The notes: generated by a model not told the origin, from the sequence alone. Counted from the stretch's first letter, positions 1 to 10,793 are shown. The stretch: 64,000 nt of DNA from an uncultured Alphaproteobacteria bacterium (GCA_937891825.1 CALAHN010000089.1:118488-182487), one strand, 5' to 3'. Program-made: numbers and translations.

Positions 1-119
1 GTGTTGACGCTGGTCGACGACAGCACCATGGCGATCATGCCGATCAGGCCGGAGCCTGTCATCAGCCAGCGCTCAGTCTCCGTGTAGTGCTGATAGCTTT
101 GGCCGGCGGCAATCGCCAT
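1..119 (-). CDS. DHA2-type MFS efflux transporter (EmrB-like), N-terminal fragment cut by window edge
   Basis: Minus-strand translation from ATG at 119 gives MAIAAGQSYQHYTETERWLMTGSGLIGMIAMVLSSTSVNT, typical of DHA2 MFS N-termini; directly downstream of the HlyD-type adaptor. Confidence 0.75.
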   Translation of the reverse strand, partial: MAIAAGQSYQHYTETERWLMTGSGLIGMIAMVLSSTSVN

Positions 120-125
120 TGCAGC

Positions 126-1289
126 TTACAAGGCTTCGGCGACGTTGATATCGACCTCGACCATCATGCCTGGCGCAAGCTGGCGGGGCTGCTCGACGAA
201 CACGATCTTGACCGGAATGCGTTGGGTCACCTTGGTGAAATTCCCGCTTGGATTTGGCGTTGGCAGAAGGGCGAAACGCGAGGTCGCCGCCGTGCCGATC
301 CGTGCGACCCGACCGACAAACTTGTCGTCGGGGAAGGCGTCGACCGTCACTTCGACCCGCTGGCCGACCTTGAGGCGCCTGACCTGAGTTTCCTTGATGT
401 TCGCTTCGATCCAGACATCCTCCGGGTCGTGCATCATCAGCAGGCGCCGGCCTTCGCCGACGAATTCCCCTTGCTCGATGAAGACGCGGTCGATGATGCC
501 CGCCTTGGGCGCCCTGACGGCGCGTTGCTCGATCAGGGCTTCGTGACGGGCGATCTGCGCGCCCAATTGCGCCTCCCGAAAGGCCAGGCTGGCAAGCTCG
601 CGCTCGATTACGGTGAGTTCGCCTTTGTCCGCTTCCGCTTCCGCCGCCTCGCCGCGAGACGAGGCGATCTCGGCGTCCGCGCGCCGCACTTCGCTCAGCA
701 GGCGGGACACATCCGCTTGCGCCCGGTCCAGCCGCGCCTTGGCGATGACGCGCCGCTCAAACAGATTTTGGAACCGCGCAAGTTCCTGCTTCGCCAGCGT
801 CAGGTCGGCTGACAGCGAATCGCGCCTGGCCTGTTGGGCGCGGACGCTGGTCAAGCGGGTTTGATAGCGGCTGTCGGTCTGACGGGTGACCATATCGGTC
901 TTGGCGGCATATTGCCCGCGTTCGGTGCGGATGGCGGCAAGCTCGGCGCGGAGCGCTTCAAGTTCGTAGATCTGAATCTTGTCGTCGATCTGCGCCAGAA
1001 GTTCGCCAGCTGCGACCGTCTGTCCGGCATCGACGATCAGTGTCTTCAGCATGCCGTCAACCCGGCTGCCGACAGTGACATGATCGGTCACGACACGGGC
1101 GTCATATTCATAGACATGGGTCATGCGCAGCATGACTTCCCGGGCGGCGAAGCCGATAGCGATAAGGGCCACGAGCCCGATGACCGCATTCCTGAGGAGT
1201 TTCGAGCTTTGCCGAAAGCGGCCGCGGCGCGCAGTGGGCGGCGGCGCGATCTGGGCAGGTTCTTCGGGCTTCGTGGGCGCTTCCGCCAT
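126..1289 (-). CDS. HlyD/EmrA-family efflux periplasmic adaptor
   Basis: 387 aa; N-terminal TM, biotinyl-lipoyl-like domain (VTVGSRVDGMLKTLIVDAGQTVAAGELLAQID), coiled coil, C-terminal VEVTVDAFP. Confidence 0.9.
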   Translation of the reverse strand: MAEAPTKPEEPAQIAPPPTARRGRFRQSSKLLRNAVIGLVALIAIGFAAREVMLRMTHVYEYDARVVTDHVTVGSRVDGMLKTLIVDAGQTVAAGELLAQIDDKIQIYELEALRAELAAIRTERGQYAAKTDMVTRQTDSRYQTRLTSVRAQQARRDSLSADLTLAKQELARFQNLFERRVIAKARLDRAQADVSRLLSEVRRADAEIASSRGEAAEAEADKGELTVIERELASLAFREAQLGAQIARHEALIEQRAVRAPKAGIIDRVFIEQGEFVGEGRRLLMMHDPEDVWIEANIKETQVRRLKVGQRVEVTVDAFPDDKFVGRVARIGTAATSRFALLPTPNPSGNFTKVTQRIPVKIVFVEQPRQLAPGMMVEVDINVAEAL

Positions 1290-1290
1290 T

Positions 1291-1779
1291 TCAGGCTATC
1301 TCCTCTGCCGGCGCTTTCGCCAGCGTTTCAAACCGCGCGATCAGGCGCCGCGTCAAAGCGTCGGCGGCTTGCAGCTCGGCGGCGTCCGCGTCGCTCAGGA
1401 CCTCCTGGCGCAACGACGTCGCGATCTCATCGACGACATGGAACTTGGCTTCCCCCAGCGCCGTCAATCGCACCCGCTTGACCCGCCGGTCCTGTTGGTC
1501 CTCCCGGCGGTTGACCAGCCCCGCTTTCTCAAGCTGGTCGATCTGGCGGACAAGCGTCGGCCCGGTGACGCCGGCGCGTTCCGCCAGGTCCAGCTGCGCC
1601 ATGCCGTCCTCCGGCGCCTCGTGCAGATGCACGAGCAGCAGCCAGCGAGCCTGCGACAGCCCTAATGGCCGCAGTCGATTATCGAGCTCGGTTCGCCAGA
1701 GACGGGCGAGATGCCCAACCTGTCGGCCGAAAGAAGGCGGATACGCCATGCCGTCCATATCCACTTTACGGGGACGCAC
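1291..1779 (-). CDS. MarR-family transcriptional regulator
   Basis: 162 aa with winged HTH (MAQLDLAERAGVTGPTLVRQIDQLEKAGLVNRREDQQDRRVKRVRLT); adjacent to emrAB-like genes. Confidence 0.9.
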   Translation of the reverse strand: MRPRKVDMDGMAYPPSFGRQVGHLARLWRTELDNRLRPLGLSQARWLLLVHLHEAPEDGMAQLDLAERAGVTGPTLVRQIDQLEKAGLVNRREDQQDRRVKRVRLTALGEAKFHVVDEIATSLRQEVLSDADAAELQAADALTRRLIARFETLAKAPAEEIA

Positions 1780-1928
1780 ATAATTGCGACGCTATATATT
1801 AGCATCCTAACTAAAAAGATGTGAAGCAGGTTCGTTCAGCGTTGCAAGCTGAGGCCGATCTTCAGTCTGGGCGGCATGAGGTCGACGGGGCTACGGCTCG
1901 CACGGTCGCCCCTTGGCGTCAGCGTGTT

Positions 1929-4655
1929 TCAGACCTTGCCGTGGCAGTGCTTGTATTTCTTACCGGAGCCGCAAGGGCAGGGCTCATTCCGGGGGACGCG
2001 GCCCCATGTGGCCGGATCGTTCTGATCGACCGCCGCATTGTGGACCGTGCGCGACTGGCGCGGCTCCTGCAGCGACCGGCGCGGCGGTTCAGCCCCGTCG
2101 CCGCTCAACATCGGCTCGGCCTCGGGATGCTCTTCGCGCATGGGGCCCGGCTGGGTCATCGGCCCGGGCTCCGGCACGGGCGCCTGGATCTGGAGATGCA
2201 GCAAAGAGGCCGTCACGATGCTGCGCAGGCGCCCAAGCATGGTTTCAAACAGCTCGAAGGCTTCATGCTTGTATTCGTTCAAGGGATCGCGTTGGGCGTA
2301 GGCCCGAAGGCCGATGCCCTGTCGGAGATGATCCAGCGCTAGCAGATGTTCCTTCCAGACCTGATCGAGCAATTGCAGGAGCACGCTCTTCTCGGCGAAC
2401 CGCATCATGTCAGGGCCGAAATTCGCGGCCTTCTCGGCGAGCCGACGATCAATGTCGCCCAGAATGCGATCCCGGATTTCCTCATCCGCGATGCCTTCTT
2501 CCTGAGCCCATTCCGGGACCGAGTATTCCAGGCCGAGATTGGCGAGCAGCGCCGCCTGCAGGCCGATCGCATCCCATTGGTCCGGCAAGGCGTTCGGCGG
2601 AATGTGGGACGCGACAAGGTCTTCGACGACCTGCCGGCGCATGTCCTCGACATCATCGCGGACGTCGTCGGCATCCATGATTTCGCGGCGTTGTTCGTAG
2701 ACGACCTTCCGTTGATCGTTCATCACATCGTCGAAGCGCAGCAGGTTCTTGCGGATTTCGAAATTGCGCGCCTCGACCTTGCCTTGCGCCTTTTCGAGCG
2801 CCCGGTTGATCCAGGGGTGCACGATCGCTTCGTCGTCCTTGAGGCCGAGCCGGCGCAGCACGCTGTCCATGCGCTCCGAGCCGAAGATGCGCATCAGATC
2901 GTCTTCGAGGCTGATATAGAATTTCGAGGCGCCCGGGTCGCCCTGGCGGCCCGACCGGCCGCGAAGCTGGTTGTCGATGCGCCGGCTCTCGTGGCGTTCT
3001 GTCGCAAGCACGAAGAGCCCGCCGGCGGCGAGGGCGATTTTCTTGTCGGCCGCGATCTCCGTGTCGATCGCTTCGATGATGCGTTCGCGTTCGGCTTCGT
3101 CCGTGACGTCCGCCAATTGGGCTTCGCGCATCATGTCGCGATTGCCGCCAAGCTGAATGTCCGTGCCGCGTCCGGCCATGTTGGTCGCGATCGTGACCGC
3201 GCCGGGCTTGCCGGCCAGCGCGATGATCTTGGCCTCTTGCTCGTGATAGCGCGCGTTCAGGACCTGATGCGGGATGCCGGCCTTATCGAGATGCCCGGAG
3301 AGCCCCTCGGATTTTTCGATGGATACCGTGCCGACGAGGATCGGCTGGCGGTTGGTATGGCGTTCCTGGATTTCCTTGACGATCGCCCGGTTCTTTTCGG
3401 CCATGGACCGATAAACCTCGTCGTCAAAATCCTTCCGCATCACGTTGACATTGGTCGGAATTTCGACGACGCGCAGCTTGTAGATTTCCTCGAACTCGCC
3501 CGCTTCGGTCATGGCCGTGCCGGTCATGCCGGCGAGCTTCGGGTAGAGCCGGAAGTAATTCTGGAACGTGATCGACGCGAGCGTCTGGTTCTCGACCTGG
3601 ACCTCGACGCCTTCCTTGGCTTCAAGGGCTTGATGCAGACCCTCGGAATAGCGGCGGCCTTCCATGGCGCGGCCGGTAAATTCGTCGATGATGACGACCT
3701 TGCCGTCCCGGACCATGTAGTCGGTATCGCGCTCGAACAGGGTCTGCGCCCGGAGCGCCTGATTGACGTGGTGCACGATGGAGACGTTGACGATGTCGTA
3801 GAGCCCGCCTTCCTTCAGGATGCCAGCTTCCTTCAGCGCGGCTTCGATTTTTTCCGTGCCGACGTCGGTCATGCCGACCGCGCGCGCTTTCTCATCCTTT
3901 TCATAGTCTTCGGGCGTGACATGGCGGACCACGTCATTGACCAGACGATATAGTTCGGACGACTGCTCAGCGGCGCCGGAGATGATCAGCGGCGTTCTGG
4001 CCTCATCGATCAGGATCGAATCAACTTCATCGACGATGGCGAAATTGAACGGCCGCTGCACCATGTCGTCCAGGCGGAACTTCATGTTGTCGCGGAGATA
4101 GTCGAAGCCGAACTCGTTGTTCGTGCCATAGGTGACGTCGCAGGCGTATTCCCGGCGGCGTTCGTCGTCCATCAGGCCATGGACAATGCACCCGACCGAG
4201 AGACCGAGGAAGTTGTAGACGGCGCTCATCCATCCGGCGTCGCGTTTCGCCAGATAGTCATTCACCGTAATGACATGCACGCCTTTTTGCTGAATGGCGT
4301 TCAGGTAGACCGCCAGCGTCGCGACCAGAGTCTTGCCTTCGCCGGTCTTCATTTCCGCGATCATGCCGTTGTGCAGCACGAGGCCGCCCATCAACTGCAC
4401 ATCGAAATGGCGCTGGCCCAGCGCGCGCTTGGCGGCTTCGCGGACGGCCGCGAACGCCTCGGGCACGAGCGCGTCGAGCTTTTCGCCGCCGTCGAGCCGC
4501 GCCCGGAACTTCGCCGTCAGCCAGCGAATCTCGTCGTCCGAGAGCGCCTCGTAGTCCGATTCGAGCGCATTGACGGCGGTGACGACGCTGCGCAGCGTCT
4601 TAACGTATCGGTCGTTGGCCGAACCAAAAACGCGCTTAACGATTGCGCCAATCAT
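1929..4655 (-). CDS. secA: Preprotein translocase subunit SecA
   Basis: [19 protein letters not shown]..., [27 protein letters not shown]-terminal SEC-C zinc motif [18 protein letters not shown]; start trimmed from ORF start 4766. Confidence 0.98.
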   Translation of the reverse strand: MIGAIVKRVFGSANDRYVKTLRSVVTAVNALESDYEALSDDEIRWLTAKFRARLDGGEKLDALVPEAFAAVREAAKRALGQRHFDVQLMGGLVLHNGMIAEMKTGEGKTLVATLAVYLNAIQQKGVHVITVNDYLAKRDAGWMSAVYNFLGLSVGCIVHGLMDDERRREYACDVTYGTNNEFGFDYLRDNMKFRLDDMVQRPFNFAIVDEVDSILIDEARTPLIISGAAEQSSELYRLVNDVVRHVTPEDYEKDEKARAVGMTDVGTEKIEAALKEAGILKEGGLYDIVNVSIVHHVNQALRAQTLFERDTDYMVRDGKVVIIDEFTGRAMEGRRYSEGLHQALEAKEGVEVQVENQTLASITFQNYFRLYPKLAGMTGTAMTEAGEFEEIYKLRVVEIPTNVNVMRKDFDDEVYRSMAEKNRAIVKEIQERHTNRQPILVGTVSIEKSEGLSGHLDKAGIPHQVLNARYHEQEAKIIALAGKPGAVTIATNMAGRGTDIQLGGNRDMMREAQLADVTDEAERERIIEAIDTEIAADKKIALAAGGLFVLATERHESRRIDNQLRGRSGRQGDPGASKFYISLEDDLMRIFGSERMDSVLRRLGLKDDEAIVHPWINRALEKAQGKVEARNFEIRKNLLRFDDVMNDQRKVVYEQRREIMDADDVRDDVEDMRRQVVEDLVASHIPPNALPDQWDAIGLQAALLANLGLEYSVPEWAQEEGIADEEIRDRILGDIDRRLAEKAANFGPDMMRFAEKSVLLQLLDQVWKEHLLALDHLRQGIGLRAYAQRDPLNEYKHEAFELFETMLGRLRSIVTASLLHLQIQAPVPEPGPMTQPGPMREEHPEAEPMLSGDGAEPPRRSLQEPRQSRTVHNAAVDQNDPATWGRVPRNEPCPCGSGKKYKHCHGKV

Positions 4656-4823
4656 GAATGCCTCGATTTCCTGGAGCCGTGGGGCCGGAACCCTGTCTAT
4701 GCAATCTTTAAAAATCGCCTGGATCGCGTAGGGTTGACAGATAAGTGCGCCCTGCGGCCCTGTCAACGAAGCGGCTGCCGGTCGCGGTCATGCATCACGT
4801 GGAATTCAATTGAGGAGACGCCC

Positions 4824-5693
4824 ATGCGCGGCGGATTTATTGTGGTCGGCGCGGCCATTCTGTTCGGGATGGCGTCGCCCGCCGCCGCACAGCAGCCTGG
4901 AATACCCGCCCCGGCGGCTATGCCGGGCGACGGCGCCACCGTCGTCGCGCGGATCAATGGCGAGGCGATTACCATGGACCGGCTGAAGCGCGCGCTTGCG
5001 ACCTATAACCGCGATCTCGGCCAGCTTGCCCCGGAAGCCTATTACGTAACCGTGCTCGACCGGGTGATCGATCAGGAACTGGCGTCCCGGGCCGCATTGC
5101 AGCTTGGCCTGGAGCAGCAGCCGGAAATTCAGGCCCGGCTCGCGGAAGCGCGGGCGAATGTTCTGGCAGGCGCCTTCCTCGGCAAAGTCGCGGCCGACGC
5201 TTCCGACGAGGTCACGCTCCGCCGACGCTATGAAGCGATGGCGCAAGCGGGTATCAGCCAGGTCAGCGCCCGGCATATTCTGGTCAAGACCGAGGCTGAA
5301 GCCGCCGCCCTGATTGTAGAGCTGCAGCGCGGCGCGGATTTCGCGACGCTGGCGCAGCAGCATTCCGTCGGACCCAGCGGCAAGAGCGGCGGCGATCTCG
5401 GCTTCTTCATGCACAAGCAGATGGTCAAGCCGTTCGCGGACGCGGCGTTCGCCCTGGCGAAGGGCGCATTCACCGATAAGCCGGTCGAGACCCGTTTCGG
5501 CTGGCATGTCATCAAGGTAGAAGATACCCGCGCCGGGCCGCCGCCCGCGTACTACGAGGTCCGCGACGAACTTGAGGAGCAATTGCGCACCGAGGCGATG
5601 ATCAGCGCGCTCCAGGGCCTGCGCCAGAACGCCGTCGTCGAGCGGTTCGGGCCGAATGGCGCGCCCTTGCCGAATACCGATTGCGACCGCTAA
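4824..5693 (+). CDS. Parvulin-type peptidylprolyl isomerase, periplasmic
   Basis: Signal peptide MRGGFIVVGAAILFGMASPAAAQ; rotamase core SARHILVKTEAEAAALIVELQRGADFATLAQQHSVGPSGKSGGDLGFF. Confidence 0.92.
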   Translation: MRGGFIVVGAAILFGMASPAAAQQPGIPAPAAMPGDGATVVARINGEAITMDRLKRALATYNRDLGQLAPEAYYVTVLDRVIDQELASRAALQLGLEQQPEIQARLAEARANVLAGAFLGKVAADASDEVTLRRRYEAMAQAGISQVSARHILVKTEAEAAALIVELQRGADFATLAQQHSVGPSGKSGGDLGFFMHKQMVKPFADAAFALAKGAFTDKPVETRFGWHVIKVEDTRAGPPPAYYEVRDELEEQLRTEAMISALQGLRQNAVVERFGPNGAPLPNTDCDR

Positions 5694-5741
5694 TCCGATC
5701 CGTCCTGTGCGATCGATAGCTCGATAGAGAGAAAGACTGCC

Positions 5742-6974
5742 ATGTTGAAGACATCTCCGCTGGCGCCCGCCAGCCAGCCGAAACTGCCGCCGATCGACGG
5801 CGTGAAGATCGCCGCGATGAATAGCGGCATCCGCTACAAGGGCCGGGACGACGTCATGCTGATGACGTTCGATCCTGGCTCCGTCATGGCGGGCGTGGTG
5901 ACCAGGTCCAAGACCCGCTCGGCCCCGGTCGAGCAGTGTGTCGACGCGCTCAAGGCCGGGGGCCGGGCGCGCGCGGTCGTGGTCAATGCCGGCAACGCCA
6001 ACGCCTTCACTGGGCGCGCCGGCGATATGACGGTCATGCAGACGGTGGAAGCAGCGGCGCGGGCGCTGCAATGCCAGGCCGACGAGGTGTATGTCTCGTC
6101 GACCGGCGTGATCGGTCAGGTGGTGCCTGTCGGCGCCATTCCGAAATGCGTCGAGGCTTTGCCGGCAAAGTTGAGCGCCGATGGCTGGGCCGCCGGCGCG
6201 GCTGCGATCATGACGACGGATACCTTCGTCAAGGTCGCGACCCGGCAGGCGAAGATCGGCGGCGCGGCCGTGACCTTGAACGGCATGGTCAAGGGATCGG
6301 GCATGATCGCGCCGGACATGGCGACGATGCTGGGCTACATGGCGACCGACGCGGCGATCCCGCAGCCCATTCTGCAAGCCTTGCTGTCCCGTGCGGTCGA
6401 GAAGACCTTCAATTGCATCACGGTCGATAGCGATACCTCGACCTCCGACACGGTGCTGCTGGCGGCGACGGGCAAGGCGGGCAATGCCGTGCCGCAGTCG
6501 GCCGGCGATCCGGCGCTCAAGGACTTCAAGCGCGCGCTGCAGGAGATTTGCCTCGATCTCGCCCAACAGGTCGTTCGGGACGGGGAGGGCGCATCGAAGT
6601 TCATCGAAATCCGCGTGTCGGGCGCCACGTCGGCGGGGGCCGCGAAAACCATCGGGCTCGCGATCGCGAATTCGCCGCTCGTCAAGACCTCCATCGCGGG
6701 CGAGGACCCGAACTGGGGTCGGATCGTCATGGCGGTCGGCAAGTCCGGCGCCAAGGCCGAACGCGACAAGCTCAAGATCGCAATCGGCGGCGTCGAGATC
6801 ACGGCGAGCGGCATGGTGGTCGAGGGGTTTGACGAAGGCCCAGTCGCCGCGCATATGCGCGGCAAGGAGATCGCAATCGATGTCGATATCGGGCTTGGCC
6901 GCGGCCGCGCCACGGTCTGGACTTGCGATCTGACCCACGGCTATATCGAAATCAACGGAGATTACCGCAGTTGA
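5742..6974 (+). CDS. argJ: Bifunctional glutamate N-acetyltransferase/amino-acid acetyltransferase
   Basis: ArgJ core incl. autocleavage region NGMVKGSGMIAPDMATMLGYMATDA and GEDPNWGRIVMAVGKSGA. Confidence 0.97.
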   Translation: MLKTSPLAPASQPKLPPIDGVKIAAMNSGIRYKGRDDVMLMTFDPGSVMAGVVTRSKTRSAPVEQCVDALKAGGRARAVVVNAGNANAFTGRAGDMTVMQTVEAAARALQCQADEVYVSSTGVIGQVVPVGAIPKCVEALPAKLSADGWAAGAAAIMTTDTFVKVATRQAKIGGAAVTLNGMVKGSGMIAPDMATMLGYMATDAAIPQPILQALLSRAVEKTFNCITVDSDTSTSDTVLLAATGKAGNAVPQSAGDPALKDFKRALQEICLDLAQQVVRDGEGASKFIEIRVSGATSAGAAKTIGLAIANSPLVKTSIAGEDPNWGRIVMAVGKSGAKAERDKLKIAIGGVEITASGMVVEGFDEGPVAAHMRGKEIAIDVDIGLGRGRATVWTCDLTHGYIEINGDYRS

Positions 6975-7384
6975 TGGAGGGCGGCATTCCGACCCTGCTC
7001 GTCGTCGCGGTCGCCTTGATCGACCGCGACGGCCGCACGCTCCTGGCGCAGCGCCCGCCGGGCAAGCAGATGGCCGGGCTCTGGGAATTCCCGGGCGGCA
7101 AGGTCGATCCTGGCGAGACGCCGGAAACGGCGCTGATCCGCGAGTTGAAGGAGGAGCTCGGCATCGACGCCGAAGCCTCTTGCCTGTCGCCGTTCACCTT
7201 CGCGAGCCACACTTACGAGACGTTTCATCTGTTGATGCCGCTTTATGTTTGCCGGGTCTGGCAGGGCCGCCCTTCGGGCCAGGAAGGCCAGCGCCTGGCC
7301 TGGGCTTTGCCTGAGGAAATGCAGGATTATCCGATGCCGCCCGCCGACAAGCCCCTGGTCGCCATGCTGCGCGACCTGCTGTGA
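6974..7384 (+). CDS. mutT: MutT/NUDIX 8-oxo-dGTP diphosphatase
   Basis: Nudix box GGKVDPGETPETALIRELKEELGI; ATG overlaps argJ stop (TGATG). Confidence 0.92.
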   Translation: MEGGIPTLLVVAVALIDRDGRTLLAQRPPGKQMAGLWEFPGGKVDPGETPETALIRELKEELGIDAEASCLSPFTFASHTYETFHLLMPLYVCRVWQGRPSGQEGQRLAWALPEEMQDYPMPPADKPLVAMLRDLL

Positions 7385-8115
7385 GCGATCCGATCGGCGT
7401 TATCCGTATCGGCGCATTCTTCCAGGGTCCGACCGATCAGGGACAAGGCGGATGGACGGCCTCGAAGCTCGCCGCATGCGCCGATGGTCCGGTGACGATC
7501 CGCTTGCTGCGCCCCATTCCGCTGGAGACCGATCTCGCCGTGGTTCGTGATGGCGTCGATCTTTGGCGCTTGTGCGATCCTCGCCAGGACGACGGCGGCG
7601 CGATCATGGAAGCGGCCCGATGGACGCCAGCGTTTCAGGACACGGCGTCGGTGCGGGTGGAGGATGCCGCGGCGGCGCGGAGGACGTTCGTTTATGCGCG
7701 CCGGACCCATCCCGTGCCCCACTGCTTTTCCTGCGGATTACGCAGCGGGTCGATGGGCGTTCATGTCGGCCGGCTGAGCGACGGCCGCTATGGCTGCGAC
7801 TGGTCGCCGCCCAGTTGGGCGATTGATCGGGCGGGCGTTGTCGATCCGGGAGTGATCTGGGCGGCGCTCGATTGCGCGGCTGGCTGCTATGTCAGCGCGG
7901 ATGGGGCGGTTCCGCTGGCTTACACGGCGCAGTACGCTGTCGAAATCGTCCGGCCGATCGAGCCGGGAGCAGCCTATGCGATCGTCGCATGGGCCGGCGA
8001 CGGTCCCGCAGAGTGGCAGGGCCGCAAGCGCCAGGCTGCTTCAGCAGCCTTTGACCGGGACGGGCGTATCGTCGCGCGCTCGACCTCGCTCTGGGTCGCC
8101 CCGCGAGCAGCTTGA
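7381..8115 (+). CDS. Thioesterase/hotdog-like protein of unknown function
   Basis: 244 aa; FFQGPTDQGQGGWTASKLAACADGPVTIRLLRPIPLETDL; central HCFSCG motif; GTG start overlaps mutT stop. Confidence 0.6.
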   Translation: MSDPIGVIRIGAFFQGPTDQGQGGWTASKLAACADGPVTIRLLRPIPLETDLAVVRDGVDLWRLCDPRQDDGGAIMEAARWTPAFQDTASVRVEDAAAARRTFVYARRTHPVPHCFSCGLRSGSMGVHVGRLSDGRYGCDWSPPSWAIDRAGVVDPGVIWAALDCAAGCYVSADGAVPLAYTAQYAVEIVRPIEPGAAYAIVAWAGDGPAEWQGRKRQAASAAFDRDGRIVARSTSLWVAPRAA

Positions 8116-8120
8116 AAGTG

Positions 8121-8234
8121 CTAGAGTAGCGCAGCCGCGATCGCCATGCTGCCTACAGCGCCCAGCGTCAGCCCAAACGCCAGTCCGCATAAACCGGCAG
8201 CCCACCGGCTGACCCGAACAGATAGTCCATTCAC
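8121..8234 (-). CDS. Possible 37-aa single-TM microprotein
   Basis: GTG-started minus-strand frame (V/M)NGLSVRVSRWAAGLCGLAFGLTLGAVGSMAIAAALL*, G-rich sequence upstream; not in supplied ORF track. Confidence 0.3.
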   Translation of the reverse strand: MNGLSVRVSRWAAGLCGLAFGLTLGAVGSMAIAAALL

Positions 8235-8355
8235 AACGAAAGCCCCCTTGACCCGTGCAAGAAGCATTTCGGCCAAAAATGCTTAACGAACGGTTGACGC
8301 CGAAGCCGCTGCGGCCGCAGTGCGCTTGATCGGGGTGTGGATAACTTTGCCGCTT

Positions 8356-9261
8356 CTAGATTCGTGCTGCTGGCGGCTCGACGGCTTTCGCGACCCGCTC
8401 GCGGCGAAGCGCATATAGGCCGCTGGCGATGACGATCGCGCCGCCGACGAAGGTCCAGACGTCCGGAACATCGCCAAATGCGAGCCAGCCCATGAATACC
8501 GCCCAGACTGGCATGGTGTAACCGAATGGCTGCAGCGTCGACGCCGGCGCCAGTTTATATGCGGCCGGCAGCAGGAAATGGCCGACCGATCCGAGGATGC
8601 CGATCGCGACCAGCCAGAGCCATGCATCGGGCGTGGGCGACCGCCAGACGAACGGCGCGATGCTGGAAAAGCAGATCAAGCCGACGGCGGCCGTGAACAG
8701 CGTGGTCGTTTCGGCAGAATCATGGGCGGCGACTGCGCGCAGCAGGACCTGATAGACCGCCCAGCCGCCCGCTGCGGCAAGCGCGATCAGGGAAACCGGA
8801 TCGAAGACGCCGAGACCGGGGCGAATGATGATCAACACGCCGACAAACCCAAGGCCGACGGCGAAGCAGCGCCGGGGGCCGATCCGCTCGCCGAGAAAGA
8901 GCGCAGCCAATGCCATCACCAGCAGGGGCGATACCGCGGCGATCGCATGGACGTCGGCAAGCGGCATTCGGCTGAAGGCGAAGATGAAAGCCGACATCTC
9001 GACGACGAGGATGAAGGCGCGAACGAGCTGCATCCGCGGCCGGGCCGAGCGCGCGGTGCGTCTGAACCCGGCGCGGCCCGCCAGCACGGAGGCGAAGGTC
9101 AGAAAGATCCAGAACCGGACCGCCAGGATCTGCGGGATGGCCAAGCTCTCGGTCAAATGCTTCGAAATGGCGTCCATGGATGAAAGCAGGAAGAGCGCGA
9201 GCACCATCAAGGCGATCCCGAGCGCCGGCTTGTCCTGATCTGGGGGCATGGGATCAGGCAT
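8356..9261 (-). CDS. DMT-family (EamA) transporter
   Basis: 301 aa, about 10 TM, PLLVMALAALFLGERIGPRRCFAVGLGFVGVLIIIRPG. Confidence 0.9.
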   Translation of the reverse strand: MPDPMPPDQDKPALGIALMVLALFLLSSMDAISKHLTESLAIPQILAVRFWIFLTFASVLAGRAGFRRTARSARPRMQLVRAFILVVEMSAFIFAFSRMPLADVHAIAAVSPLLVMALAALFLGERIGPRRCFAVGLGFVGVLIIIRPGLGVFDPVSLIALAAAGGWAVYQVLLRAVAAHDSAETTTLFTAAVGLICFSSIAPFVWRSPTPDAWLWLVAIGILGSVGHFLLPAAYKLAPASTLQPFGYTMPVWAVFMGWLAFGDVPDVWTFVGGAIVIASGLYALRRERVAKAVEPPAARI

Positions 9262-9459
9262 CGAATGCGATCATCATGGGAGAGAAGCGCCCTTGCGGCT
9301 GCGGTCAGGCGGCGGCGAAATTAAATGCAACCGGCCTAGCGCCGACGGCGCGCTTTGGCGATACTCCGGGGCGGAGAACGAGTCCAGCGGCGCGACGGAA
9401 GCGTGTGCTGGAACGGGGCGGATGCGCCCGAGTGGGGATGAGGAAGCAGGGGGAAGACT

Positions 9460-9807
9460 ATGGAACTCGTTGAACGACGCGAGGGGTCCGTCGTGGTGCT
9501 CGCTGCGTCTGGGCGGATCGATCATCAAACCGCCGAGGCTTTTCAGAAGGCGCTGGAGCCGCATCTTGCAGGCTGTTCGGAAGGCGGCGATAGCATCGTC
9601 GTTGAGCTTTCGGGCGTGAACTATGTCTCGAGCGTCGGCTTGCGGGCTTTGCGGCTCGCCTCAAAGAAGGTGAAGGCCCAGAAAGGCCGTATTGCCGTCG
9701 CCGCCATGCAGCCGACTGTTGCGGAGGTGTTTCGGATCAGCCGGTTCGACAGCATTCTGCCGGCCTTCGAAACGCTCGATGCAGCCGTCGGCGAATTGCA
9801 GGCTTAG
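9460..9807 (+). CDS. STAS-domain anti-sigma-factor antagonist
   Basis: 115 aa; VVELSGVNYVSSVGLRALRLASKKVKAQKGRIAVAAMQPTVAEVFRISRFDSILPAFET. Confidence 0.93.
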   Translation: MELVERREGSVVVLAASGRIDHQTAEAFQKALEPHLAGCSEGGDSIVVELSGVNYVSSVGLRALRLASKKVKAQKGRIAVAAMQPTVAEVFRISRFDSILPAFETLDAAVGELQA

Positions 9808-9821
9808 AGGGGAAACCTGAC

Positions 9822-10790
9822 ATGGAGGTCACGTTCTGGGGCACGCGCGGGTCGCTGCCGACGCCGATGCAGAGCTCGCACATTCGCCAGAAGGCCCGAG
9901 CCTTGTTGCGGGCGGCGTCCGGAAAAGTTTTCAAGGATGAAGCCGCGATCGACGCCTTCCTCGACGCGCAGCCATTCTGGACGGCGAATACCTATGGCGG
10001 CGATTCGCCCTGCCTGCAGGTCGGTCTGGCGAGCAAGGAACATTTGCTCTGCGATTTCGGATCCGGCGCCCGGCGGCTCGGCGGGGCGATGCTCGGCAAG
10101 TTCGGACCAGGCGCGGGCCAGACCTACCATGTGCTGATGTCCCATCTGCACTGGGACCATCTCATGGGCTTTCCGTTCTTTCCGCCAGCTTTCATTCCAG
10201 GCAACAGGATCATCATTTACGGCTGCCATGACGATATTGAAGCATCCTTCCGGCGCCAGAATCAGGCGCCGAATTTCCCCGTCGATTTTTCATTCCTCGG
10301 CGCGAAGATCGAATTCCGCAAACTGACGGCAGGCGAGACAGTCGAAATCGCCGGCGCCGCGGTGACCCCGAAGCTGCAATTGCATGCGGGAGATTCCTAT
10401 GGCTACCGGATCCAGGCGGAGGACGCGGTTTTCGTCTATTCCAGCGATTCCGAACACCGGATCGAGGATGAGGCGGCAGGGCAAGGCTTCGTCGATTTCT
10501 TCGACAAGGCCGACCTCGTGGTTTTCGACGCCATGTATTCGCTTGCGGACGCGGTCTCCCTGAAGGAGGATTGGGGGCATTCCTCCAATATCGTCGGCGT
10601 CGAGCTTTGCCAGCGGGCGGGCGTCAAACGGCTGGCGCTATTTCATCACGAGCCGGTTTATGACGACCAGCGGATCGACCAAATCCTGTCTGATACCCGG
10701 CGCTACGAAGAGATTCGAAGGGACGCCTATCCGGGGCACCCGGTTCTTGAGGTATTGGCCGCTTATGACGGTCTGACCGTCGCGCTTTAG
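9822..10790 (+). CDS. MBL-fold metallo-hydrolase
   Basis: MEVTFWGTRGSLPTP, metal-binding HLHWDHLMGFPFF, YSSDSEH, HSSN. Confidence 0.9.
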   Translation: MEVTFWGTRGSLPTPMQSSHIRQKARALLRAASGKVFKDEAAIDAFLDAQPFWTANTYGGDSPCLQVGLASKEHLLCDFGSGARRLGGAMLGKFGPGAGQTYHVLMSHLHWDHLMGFPFFPPAFIPGNRIIIYGCHDDIEASFRRQNQAPNFPVDFSFLGAKIEFRKLTAGETVEIAGAAVTPKLQLHAGDSYGYRIQAEDAVFVYSSDSEHRIEDEAAGQGFVDFFDKADLVVFDAMYSLADAVSLKEDWGHSSNIVGVELCQRAGVKRLALFHHEPVYDDQRIDQILSDTRRYEEIRRDAYPGHPVLEVLAAYDGLTVAL

Positions 10791-10793
10791 CCC

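Noticed and set aside
2346-3953. 535-aa plus-strand ORF antisense to secA
   Set aside because: Antisense shadow of secA with no recognisable domain.
4806-6938. 710-aa minus-strand ORF opposite the PPIase and argJ
   Set aside because: Shadow frame of two clear genes; low-complexity R/D/H/G-rich composition typical of antisense frames in GC-rich DNA.
8263-8283. AGCATTT-cggccaa-AAATGCT hairpin
   Set aside because: Short A/T-rich 7-bp stem without T-run; likely chance or a weak terminator.
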